A DNA stretch of 48,834 nt, from positions 1 through 48,834 of the forward strand of contig DHVK01000046.1 in the NCBI GenBank assembly GCA_002412625.1. The letters run 5' to 3'. Every line of letters begins with the position of its first letter. Positions within the stretch are counted from its first letter, which is position 1. The DNA is from Cloacimonetes bacterium UBA5210. GTDB taxonomy: Bacteria; Cloacimonadota; Cloacimonadia; Cloacimonadales; Cloacimonadaceae. The notes below the pieces were generated by a model. The model ran no database searches. It was not told where the DNA came from and saw nothing but the letters and a program-made list of their open reading frames with translations. A program made the translations under genes and the position numbers. Shown here in pieces: positions 1-7,132 of this stretch.

Positions 1-1364
1 GGGGTGCGGATTTCATGGCTCATATTGGCCAGAAAGTGGCTTTTGGCGATGTTTGCAGCCTCGGCTTTTTCTTTGGATTCCAGGTTCTGAGCCTCCAGTT
101 TTTTCTGATCCGTTATATCGATCAGATAGCCGTAGAGACAAAGGTCTTGAGTGCCCGGAGAGGGCATCAGCCGGCAGAAATCAAGCACCCAGCACATTTC
201 CCCCGCTTTGTTCACCACGCGGTAATAAAGTGCGGCTTCCTCGCCCACAAGCAGAGATTGGCTTCGACCCAACACATATTCCCGGTCCTCCGAAAATATG
301 AGATCCCGGAAGCTGCCATCTTCAGCCAGAGCTTCTTCCGGCGAGATCCCCCATTTTGTTACATTTTGAGATATATATATTACCCGGAAAGGCTTGAAAG
401 CGCATTTGTAAAGAACTACCGGACCCCGGGCAAAGTCTTCCCGCCACACATTCAGTTCTTTTTGAGATTTGTCGGCTGCGTCACGCAGTTCCTGCAGTTC
501 GAGTTCCATTCTGCGTTTTCGTTGATTGTATCCTCTATACAGAAAGAGCGCGGAGCTGAGCATCAGTACAAACAGGATGCTGACCACGATCAAGATCACC
601 GGCAGGCTTTGTGAAAATCCGCTTGAAGAGAACCCGGCATCGAACCATTTCGCGTGCAGGGCGTCAAGCGTACCGTTTTTGCTGAGCAGATGCAGAGCTT
701 CGTCTATATGGCTGATCAGTTGCGGATCCAGGGACGCGAAACAGTAGTCGCGTTGATGGATGCGTTGGGGGAGCACCTTGATGTCTTGCAAGCCAAGTTC
801 ACGAACAACGTACATGCCAATGGTGAAATTTGCGATGCAGGCATCAAAATCTCCATTGTTCAGCAGTTTTAGCGCGATTTCCTGGGATGGTAGCTGTGAA
901 AGAGTACCGGTGAAGCCCTGTTGTTTCAGATATTCACCTGCTACATCATCTTGCTGGATGGCAACGGACTTGTTCATGATGTCGTTCGCGCTCAAGATAT
1001 TGGAGCCTTTGCGGACAAATATAGCCCGCCAGGTGATGGTATGCGCGGAGGAAAAAGTGCTTGTTTTGGCGCGCTCCACGCTGAAGGCCATGCCCTGTAC
1101 CACATCGATGCTGCCATCCTGGAGCCAATCCATCACCAATGCCCATTTGCCCATGCGAAACACGGGTTCCCAGTTCAGAACTTTAGCAATCTCTCTGCTG
1201 AGTTCCACATTATAGCCATCCGGGAGACCCTGGCTGTTTATGTATTCATAGGGTGGGTAGTCCGCGTCTCCGCCGATCACTACCGTGCGTTTGGGGATGG
1301 TTGTTTGCGAAAAAAGCCCCAGGCACAGGCAGCTGATCAATAGTCCCAATATGGCTCTTTTCAT
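1..1364 (-). CDS. BvgS-like sensor histidine kinase, N-terminal part (3' end cut by window edge)
   Basis: 454 codons are visible and the frame runs off the left edge with no stop. The translation starts with a signal peptide (about residues 1-20). A periplasmic solute-binding domain of the SBP_bac_3 type follows (about 27-245; GGDADYPPYEYIN, then DGSIDVVQGM, ending LSKNGTLDALHAKWF). Next come one membrane helix (about 255-276), a charged coiled segment, a PAS-like domain (about 300-425) and a second coiled linker into the HisKA H-box SHFLANMSHEIRT, whose phospho-accepting residue is His450. The order periplasmic SBP, TM, PAS, HisKA is that of BvgS/EvgS-type kinases, which sense small ligands outside the cytoplasm. 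Its ATG shares bases with the stop of the photolyase gene (ATGA at 1364-1361), so it is probably translated from the same message. The ATPase domain and any receiver domain lie outside the window. Confidence 0.9.
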   Translation of the reverse strand, partial: MKRAILGLLISCLCLGLFSQTTIPKRTVVIGGDADYPPYEYINSQGLPDGYNVELSREIAKVLNWEPVFRMGKWALVMDWLQDGSIDVVQGMAFSVERAKTSTFSSAHTITWRAIFVRKGSNILSANDIMNKSVAIQQDDVAGEYLKQQGFTGTLSQLPSQEIALKLLNNGDFDACIANFTIGMYVVRELGLQDIKVLPQRIHQRDYCFASLDPQLISHIDEALHLLSKNGTLDALHAKWFDAGFSSSGFSQSLPVILIVVSILFVLMLSSALFLYRGYNQRKRRMELELQELRDAADKSQKELNVWREDFARGPVVLYKCAFKPFRVIYISQNVTKWGISPEEALAEDGSFRDLIFSEDREYVLGRSQSLLVGEEAALYYRVVNKAGEMCWVLDFCRLMPSPGTQDLCLYGYLIDITDQKKLEAQNLESKEKAEAANIAKSHFLANMSHEIRT

Positions 1365-2818
1365 TCTTTACTCCATTGTTTTAGATAAGCTTCCATGTCG
1401 AACTTCCGGTTCAACCCGCCGGCATTCATGAAACGCACCATACCGTAGATCGGGCGGGTAGCCCAGGGGCGGTCGTGTTTGCCAAAACACCAGGCAATTC
1501 CTGCCCAGCCATTGGCGTCGCGACCATCAAGCTCATATTTATTGTTCAGGTAAGCCAGGATCTGGTAGGCTTCATCCACACCGGGGCACCAGGCCAGCAG
1601 CCGTTTACCCCAGTACATTCTCATATAATTGTGCATCTTTCCGCTGTGTAAGAGCTGCTTCTGCGCAGCATTCCAATATATATCCTCTGTTTCTCCAAGC
1701 TCCAATCTGTCAAGGGAATAGTCCGTTTCGCGAGGATCTCCGAGGTGGTCGTTCAAACTCTGCCGTGCCCATTGGGGCAGGGAATTGCTATTCTCATAGG
1801 CGGGGTTGTAATGGCAAAAATTCATCGCAAGCTCTCGCCGGATAATCAGCTCTTCGGCATAGGCACCAATGCTTTGCGCCATGCCCGTCAAGCGGTTTTT
1901 GTCCGCGATCATGTTCGGGATTGCCTGTGGCGGGGTGCCGGTGTGCTCCAGAACGCGGTGCATGATCTCGATGGGGGAGATCTGGCCAAAATGCAGGTAA
2001 GCACTCATGTTGCTCTGGATGTCCAGATTGGGATGGTTGCGCATTGTGGCATAGTCCTTTAGCTTGGCCCGGATAAAGCTATCAAGCTCATAAAGCGCTT
2101 CACTGTGTGAACCCTGTATGGCATAGCCGGGACCGGTTTCGGCGGGCAACTTCAGCTCTATTGCAGCCCAATCCCACAAGTTCTTGCTGTCTTCAAAAGA
2201 ACCGGAGTGCTCCGTAGCTAATTTGACGCTTGGCAGCTGGGTTTTCCGGACCTCCATCTTAACAGGGTCTGCCAGCAGAAAATCGTTGAGCAGCGGGAGG
2301 ATCTTCCTCCGCAGTGTGGCTGCCGAATACTCTTCTTTGGGGCTGGCCAAATGCACCGGGACAGTGGCTTCGGTATCTATCTCCACAATGCTGCATCCGG
2401 ATTGTTCACAAGTGGCATAGACCTCATCCCGCCAGCGCTTCTGCCAATCCAGATAGCCATGATCCATCACCAGGCAGGCGGCATCTTTGAACGGGGCCTC
2501 CGGGATTTTGCCGTCATCGGCTACAGCGATGTGGAGCGGGATGTTTAGCTTCTGCAGCTCACGCCCGGTTTCAGCCAGCCCTTCCAGCATGAAGCGGTAG
2601 TGCTGGGCTGTGGCGTCGGGAATCGCGTTGGACAGGAAAAAGTAAACCTGCAGGGGCAGAGCAGTTTCCACGGCTTTGCTTATCGCGTAATCCAGCGCGG
2701 GGTTATAGGCCACTCTCTGGGCTTGCTGCATCCAATAGACAATTCTCTTCCCGGGTGGATTTGCGCTATGTCTCTGGCGAAAAACCCGTTGCTGCACGGT
2801 CTGTGTTTGCGTTTCCAT
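1361..2818 (-). CDS. phrB: class II CPD photolyase
   Basis: Deoxyribodipyrimidine photolyase: uses light and FAD to split cyclobutane pyrimidine dimers in DNA. 485 residues from the ATG chosen at 2818, which has AGGA six bases upstream; a GTG six codons further up is also open. Class II features are seen directly: YWMQQAQRVAYNPALDYAI near the N-terminus, the FMLEGL segment of the antenna domain, EEYSAATLRRKI, and the C-terminal FAD-binding block with MRMYWGKRLL, NNKYELDGRDANGWAGIAW and HDRPW. The length fits class II enzymes (about 450-500). The stop overlaps the start of the sensor-kinase gene downstream. The next genes upstream on the same strand, after a roughly 690-bp gap, are another repair gene and a DUF3795 gene. 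Confidence 0.95.
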   Translation of the reverse strand: METQTQTVQQRVFRQRHSANPPGKRIVYWMQQAQRVAYNPALDYAISKAVETALPLQVYFFLSNAIPDATAQHYRFMLEGLAETGRELQKLNIPLHIAVADDGKIPEAPFKDAACLVMDHGYLDWQKRWRDEVYATCEQSGCSIVEIDTEATVPVHLASPKEEYSAATLRRKILPLLNDFLLADPVKMEVRKTQLPSVKLATEHSGSFEDSKNLWDWAAIELKLPAETGPGYAIQGSHSEALYELDSFIRAKLKDYATMRNHPNLDIQSNMSAYLHFGQISPIEIMHRVLEHTGTPPQAIPNMIADKNRLTGMAQSIGAYAEELIIRRELAMNFCHYNPAYENSNSLPQWARQSLNDHLGDPRETDYSLDRLELGETEDIYWNAAQKQLLHSGKMHNYMRMYWGKRLLAWCPGVDEAYQILAYLNNKYELDGRDANGWAGIAWCFGKHDRPWATRPIYGMVRFMNAGGLNRKFDMEAYLKQWSKE

Positions 2819-3086
2819 TATTCGTCCTAAGAACACTTGGGATTATCAATAAAGACACAAGAGAATCCATAGGTCACATAAAAAACCTTAGCGGAGTAGC
2901 CACGGCTAGCTCCCAAAACAAAAACAAACATATCCACCTCTGGGCGTAGATTGAGAGTTGATGCGGGCTTGTCAAGAAAAACCAAGCGCTGAAACCGGAA
3001 AAACCTTGCATTTGTCCATTCTTGTCCACAAAGATCAGAGATACCAAGGTTAAACCCAAACAATGCCCTGGAGTACAAGCCGTGTT

Positions 3087-3161
3087 GTAGTTTGGAGTTC
3101 AAGCCGGCAAGACAAACTATGCATTTACAGATTTTTGCAGCCGGCTTGGACTTCAAACAAC
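3087..3161. repeat. 22-bp imperfect inverted repeat
   Basis: Left arm 3087-3108 and right arm 3140-3161 are reverse complements at 19 of 22 positions, with GCCGGC at the inner ends, around a loop of about 31 bases. No T-run follows either arm, so it is not a standard terminator. GGAGTACAAGCC just before (3070-3081) is a partial direct copy of the left arm's GGAGTTCAAGCC, suggesting decayed multiple copies. Confidence 0.75.
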
Positions 3162-3246
3162 TTGCTCAATCACATGAAGTCCAAAGAGCCTCCAAATATG
3201 TGCTCATTTCAAAACTGGGAAAGGCTCTTTGAACTCCGTGCACCCG

Positions 3247-3315
3247 TAAGATACACAAGGTCAAAAGAAACCAATTGCACAAACCGGGGTAAATTGCTCA
3301 TGACCGAATGGTGAC
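3247..3315 (+). repeat. degenerate dispersed repeat, copy 1
   Basis: This stretch and 18336-18406 can be aligned over about 70 bases with small gaps. They share TAAGATAYACAAGGTCAAA, then a CAATGCAYAAACCGGG-like block and a final GAATGGT/GATGGT. Neither copy lies in a gene. No coding sense or terminal repeats are visible, so the nature of the element is unknown. Confidence 0.6.
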
Positions 3316-3510
3316 AAAGCCTTGCCCAGAAAAGCTTGGCAGGCGATGTGTTTACGATTGTCAACAAAGATTGCAACAAATTCTGAAACATTTGCGATTT
3401 GCTGCTTGACAGCCAAATACGGAAACTTACACTGTCGTCAGCCTAAAGACCCTACATAGAATGCCCTCCAAGACGTGGGGAATACCGCCCGGTGTTCCCT
3501 GCGCGTTTTT

Positions 3511-4254
3511 TTATCCCTTTGCCACTTTGTCCTTTCTGTAGCGTAAGCGATCTTCCTTGCTGAGTTTCTCGGTTGCATATTGAATAATCAGGCGGGCAGC
3601 GGTATTCCTGTGGTGATAGAGGAACGCTTCCACTTTTTGGGGTTGCACCTTCCACAGCTCTCGGAGAAACCAGCCGGTTCCCTGGTGCACTACTCTCTCG
3701 GGGTCTGTCATCAGTGGTTCCACAAAAGCTAACAACTGATCCGGATCCGTGGTTTTCTTGATCTTGATAAAGGTAACCGGTGCCGCTCTTCTCGTCCAGC
3801 GTGAAGGGGAATTGATCCAGGAACTGAAATCCCGAAAACTGACGATCTCTTCTAACAAAAACCAGGGCATCACCCTGGAACACAGATAGTCCGCATGAGC
3901 CCAGTTGTTCACGCCAAAATCAAACCACTGCTGAAGGCCGTCGAAGGTGTCCCGATCTGCCTCGCTAAGTCTGTTTTCCAGCAGCAGGATGGCGAGGCTG
4001 CCCATCTCGTATTTACCATGCTGAAAGAGAAGTTTGCCCAGCTCCAGCAATTGCCCCACGCTAAGCTCCGGATACTCGTACTGAAGCTCCCGCGCCAACG
4101 TTTTGTGCTCTACTTCGCTGCTTCCCCAGGCATCGTAACCTTCCTTGAAGTAGCGGGAATACTTTGCCACGTTTGTCGGATTTGCGCGTGCCGAAAGATA
4201 GGTATCGGCTTTGGTGATGATCCGTTTGAACATCTGTGCGTCTTTGATATGCAT
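3511..4254 (-). CDS. AlkD-like DNA alkylation repair protein
   Basis: 247 residues resembling the DNA alkylation repair family (PF08713, AlkC/AlkD-like), all-helical HEAT-like glycosylases that excise N3- and N7-alkylated purines. Visible family features are NNWAHADYLCSRV (about residues 115-127), the block WINSPSRWTRRAAPVTFI and VHQGTGWFLRELWK, which carry the conserved Trp, Asp and Arg/Lys residues of the DNA-binding groove. The C-terminal TAARLIIQYATEKL segment also fits. It lies 4 bp downstream of the DUF3795 gene and is probably cotranscribed with it. The ribosome site at the first ATG is weak. Substrate range cannot be read from the sequence. Confidence 0.88.
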   Translation of the reverse strand: MHIKDAQMFKRIITKADTYLSARANPTNVAKYSRYFKEGYDAWGSSEVEHKTLARELQYEYPELSVGQLLELGKLLFQHGKYEMGSLAILLLENRLSEADRDTFDGLQQWFDFGVNNWAHADYLCSRVMPWFLLEEIVSFRDFSSWINSPSRWTRRAAPVTFIKIKKTTDPDQLLAFVEPLMTDPERVVHQGTGWFLRELWKVQPQKVEAFLYHHRNTAARLIIQYATEKLSKEDRLRYRKDKVAKG

Positions 4255-4258
4255 ATTG

Positions 4259-4714
4259 TTACTCGCTTTCCATCATGCTTTTATGAGTCACGCCCTGCGC
4301 CACAAGCTCGTCCATCGCTTTCAGCCAGGCGTCCAGCCCCAGCTCGCGGATGCGCTCGTTGTTTCGAATTACGAAGGGGTATCTTTTACCAAAATCCTGT
4401 AGCAAGGAGCAGGGGAAATCCTCGCAAAAGGCGCATACTTCCAGCCCTTTAGCGCTGGCGCAAACGCGGATCGCGCAGCTCGGATCACCACAGCCTGCTT
4501 TGCAATTTGGGCTGCTTTTGTCCAATTCCTTGAGCTCCAAAAGCGTATTCCAGAAAGCGCCAAACTCCGGATAGACTTGGGTCCCGAAGTATTCCCAACC
4601 GTCTTCCTGCATCACTTCATGCAAAGCCTTTGCGGCTTTGGGCAAGCCGTTGACGATGCTGCACATCTTGCAGTAGAGGCCACAATAGCAGAGAAAGTCC
4701 TTTGATTCTTTCAT
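4259..4714 (-). CDS. DUF3795 Cys-rich protein
   Basis: 151 residues from the ATG at 4714, chosen because GGAG lies six bases upstream; an ATG four codons earlier (4726) lacks a ribosome site. The protein starts with the DUF3795 signature YCGLYCKMC and carries further cysteines in CKAGCGDPSCAIRVCA and VCAFCEDFPC. Such spacing suggests metal or Fe-S binding, which is inference. No enzymatic role is established for DUF3795. It stands upstream of the AlkD-like gene with a 4-bp gap. Confidence 0.85.
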   Translation of the reverse strand: MKESKDFLCYCGLYCKMCSIVNGLPKAAKALHEVMQEDGWEYFGTQVYPEFGAFWNTLLELKELDKSSPNCKAGCGDPSCAIRVCASAKGLEVCAFCEDFPCSLLQDFGKRYPFVIRNNERIRELGLDAWLKAMDELVAQGVTHKSMMESE

Positions 4715-4882
4715 ATCAAACTCCATGTTGCTTAGTCGCTTCCCAAGCTGCTATCGCGCAAGCACCTGTCAAGATAATTCTGCCGGTTCACCATAGAGAT
4801 ATGGATACTTTTTTGTAGTTCACAAGCTCAAAACAATTTGTGCGATTGCCCTGATCGGATTATCCTGATTGTAGATCAACAC

Positions 4883-4889
4883 AAAGGAG
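4883..4889 (+). promoter_or_regulatory. ribosome binding site deciding the VOC gene start
   Basis: AAAGGAG lies about five bases before the ATG at 4895 and rules out the longer reading from 4838, whose extra N-terminus matches nothing. Confidence 0.7.
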
Positions 4890-4894
4890 CGAAC

Positions 4895-5326
4895 ATGACA
4901 AAGATCAATCCATATCTGAACTTCAATGGCGATTGCCTGGAGGCTTTTGGGTTCTACAAAGACATCTTTGGCGGAGAATTCAGCTATGTCGGCAGATACA
5001 GCGATATGCCGGCAGATGAAGGAAATCCAGTTCCGGACGAGGCGAAAGACCTGATTATGCCCATCAGCCTGCCCATCAGCAAAGAAATCACCCTGATGGG
5101 CTCTGATGTTCACGAAGCTTTCAGTCAGAGCGTCCAGCCGGGCAGCATGGTGGAACTGCTCATCAGCGTGGATAGCAAAGCGGAAGCGGACCGGATCTGG
5201 ACGAAACTCTCTGAAGGGGCCACGATCCAGATGCCGCTGGAAGCTGCCTTTTGGGGAGATTATTACGGCAATCTGATCGATAAATTCGGAATCAGATGGT
5301 CGGTAAACTGCCCCATTGAGGAATAA
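4895..5326 (+). CDS. VOC-family protein, PhnB/glyoxalase-like
   Basis: 143 residues. The opening INPYLNFNGDCLEAFGFYKDIFGGEF is the typical start of the PhnB-like branch of the vicinal-oxygen-chelate superfamily (annotated as 3-demethylubiquinone-9 3-methyltransferase domain proteins). Two beta-alpha-beta-beta-beta units are visible, the second ending WGDYYGNLIDKFGIRWSVN. These proteins bind metal or small molecules; the physiological substrate of this branch is mostly unknown. It is transcribed divergently from the DUF3795/AlkD pair and stands alone. Confidence 0.88.
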   Translation: MTKINPYLNFNGDCLEAFGFYKDIFGGEFSYVGRYSDMPADEGNPVPDEAKDLIMPISLPISKEITLMGSDVHEAFSQSVQPGSMVELLISVDSKAEADRIWTKLSEGATIQMPLEAAFWGDYYGNLIDKFGIRWSVNCPIEE

Positions 5327-5676
5327 CTCAGGATAGACAGAACCTGGCCGGATTTCCCGAAACCCAAGACAATCAGGGTTTACTGTCAAAGTGCGACCCC
5401 AGACGGTTGTGCACAAAGTTATGACTTGCGATCTGGATAAACACCTGCTAATATCATAGTTTGTGTACTTCAGAACCTCAACACTTGCTGTCCTGCCGAC
5501 AGATGCTCACTGAACATCGCCAATTGCAGTTTTCAGTGATCACTTATATCAATCCTCTGCGAACTTAGCATAGTGTTAGTGACAGCCGGTTCTTATTTTC
5601 AGTTGACAATTGTTGTGCCTATTCATTAACTGGAGATTAAAAGATCACGACCCCAAAATATCGCACCGGAGTAATT
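5327..5676. other. 350-bp intergenic region
   Basis: No gene seen. A small hairpin (AAACCC at 5360-5365, GGGTTT at 5376-5381) lacks a T-run. TTGACA at 5603-5608 is followed after 17 bases by TTAACT (5626-5631), a mediocre candidate promoter for the broken gene at 5677. Confidence 0.4.
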
Positions 5677-6610
5677 GTGAAATGTGTCTTAAGCCTGATC
5701 TGGCTCTTGTCTGTTTTTAACAGTTTAGCCGCGCTTGACCTAGCCGAATGGAGCAACATCCGCATCATGGGCGAGGATCAGCCTGCCAGGATTGTTGTGA
5801 GGGCAGAGATAGCTTCCGCCAACCCGGTGTGAATAAGGTCTTATACCGAGCGGAAGCAGGGATTGTAGAGATCGATTTCAGTCCCGGTCTTACCTCCGGA
5901 AGCCATCAAGCCGTTCTGCCGGGGGCTGCAAAGGGCTATATCGGTTTGCGCAGAAGCCTGGCAAAGGGCAAGATTCATTGTGTTCCCTTGTTCTATGAAG
6001 GCAAGGCGCTGCCGGGTCTTGCACAGCTTAGCAGAGTGTCTGTCGGTGAGCGTAATGATGTAAAGACAGATCACTACGACCTCGTGGCAGATTATCTGAC
6101 CCATAGCACCACCTGGATCTTCAGCGCCATCCAAAACCGTGGTGGAGGATTTCCCACCAGCCTCAGTTTGGGCACCGTTTACCCCTCTTACATGTCCGTG
6201 ATTGCCAATCCCGCAGACGATCCCGAGGATCCCCGGGTAATCATCTGGGCATTGGTTTATATGAAGGTGCCCCTGGGAGGTCTTTCACCGGGGCTTTATC
6301 GCATCCAGAACAAGAAGCTGACCCGCATCGGCGACATCCAATACCAGATATTGGCCGATAGCAATTTGTTGGTGATGAGCTGCAACAAGCAGACCTTCTG
6401 GCAGATCCGGCTTTCGCCGCCTGGTACGAGCCCGGCAATCCCGGGTTTGGCTTCAAATCTATCATCAACCGCACCACCGTCATCCCTTTTGCCACCAGGG
6501 TACAGGATGAAAGCCCGGGCTCAAACATCTATCCAGTGCCGTTAGAGGTGGGACTAAAGGACAATAGCAAGCCCGTCTCGCCTCCAATCCGGCGCCCCGG
6601 GACAAAATAG
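5677..6610 (+). pseudogene. secreted protein gene with two frameshifts, family not recognised
   Basis: A GTG at 5677, with GGAG upstream, opens a frame with a clear signal peptide (VKCVLSLIWLLSVFNSLAA) running to IRIMGEDQPARIVVRAE, then a TGA at 5830. The sense continues one frame over (NKVLYRAEAGIVEIDFSPG to QILADSNLLVMSCN) until about 6400, and then in the third frame (AWYEPGNPGFGFKSIIN to a TAG at 6608-6610). The span of 934 bases fits two single-base losses from a gene of about 311 codons. No domain is recognised. Either a dead gene or two sequencing errors; the 50-bp spacing to the SnoaL-like gene hints at a shared unit. Confidence 0.7.
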
Positions 6611-6659
6611 AAATGCCGGCAATAAACTCGAGAATGGAAGATAAAAAAAGGATACTTTT

Positions 6660-7124
6660 ATGCAAGATAGCACAAACTCAGAGCGCAACAGAACGGAACT
6701 GAATGTGGATACGATCCGGGAACTATGGAGCCAAACCTACAACCGGCATGGGAAACCGGATTGGTCGCACATTTTTCCTTACTATCACAGGGATATTGTG
6801 TTTCAGGATTCGATCCAGCGTATCGAAGGCAGAGACAAGTTCATCGCCATGTGCAAGCGGCTTACCCGGCGTACACATCAGCTCCGGATGGAGATTCCGG
6901 CTATTGCGCAAGCAGGCAACGTGATCCTCTTTGATTGGATTATGACCATGGAGTTCAAAAAGTATCCCAATACCCCGATCTATGGCTCCACCAAGCTGAT
7001 CCTCAGCGAGGATGGCTTGATCAAAGAGCAGCGGGATTACTATGACCTCTGGGGCGATATCTTCAACAACATCCCCCATTTCAACAAGATGTATCGCCGC
7101 TTTATGCACCAGAAATTCGGTTGA
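6660..7124 (+). CDS. SnoaL-like / NTF2-fold protein
   Basis: 154 residues with AAGGA seven bases before the ATG. The pattern TIRELWSQTYNRHGKPDWSHIFPYYHRDIVFQDSIQ, GRDKFIAMC, then NVILFDWIMTMEF and GSTKLILSEDGLIKEQRDYYD is that of SnoaL-like or NTF2-like small alpha+beta barrels. These act as cyclases or isomerases on polyketide- or steroid-like compounds, or only bind ligands. The stop is 8 bp before the SDR-CrtI fusion gene, so the two probably act on the same substrate. In published genomes such proteins often lie beside short-chain dehydrogenases. Catalytic residues are not assigned. Confidence 0.8.
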   Translation: MQDSTNSERNRTELNVDTIRELWSQTYNRHGKPDWSHIFPYYHRDIVFQDSIQRIEGRDKFIAMCKRLTRRTHQLRMEIPAIAQAGNVILFDWIMTMEFKKYPNTPIYGSTKLILSEDGLIKEQRDYYDLWGDIFNNIPHFNKMYRRFMHQKFG

Positions 7125-7132
7125 GGGAGATC

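Larger units (their letters stand above)
2819..3510. other. 692-bp intergenic region with repeats, no gene recognised
   Basis: No open frame here resembles a protein family; the small frames present look like chance. The region holds a long imperfect inverted repeat (3087-3161), several scattered copies of words of the type GGAnTTCAA, and a stretch at 3247-3315 that recurs in degenerate form near 18.34 kb. The photolyase promoter should lie at its left end. A TTGACA on the minus strand (2975-2970) has only a poor -10 match 17 bases further on, so I do not call it. Confidence 0.5.

Noticed and set aside
15..614. Plus-strand frame of 199 codons at the left edge
   Set aside because: Antisense to the sensor kinase, whose signal peptide, solute-binding, PAS and H-box motifs are plain on the minus strand.
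2945..2975. Photolyase promoter on the minus strand
   Set aside because: TTGACA is present but the -10 position reads AATCTA, too poor to claim.
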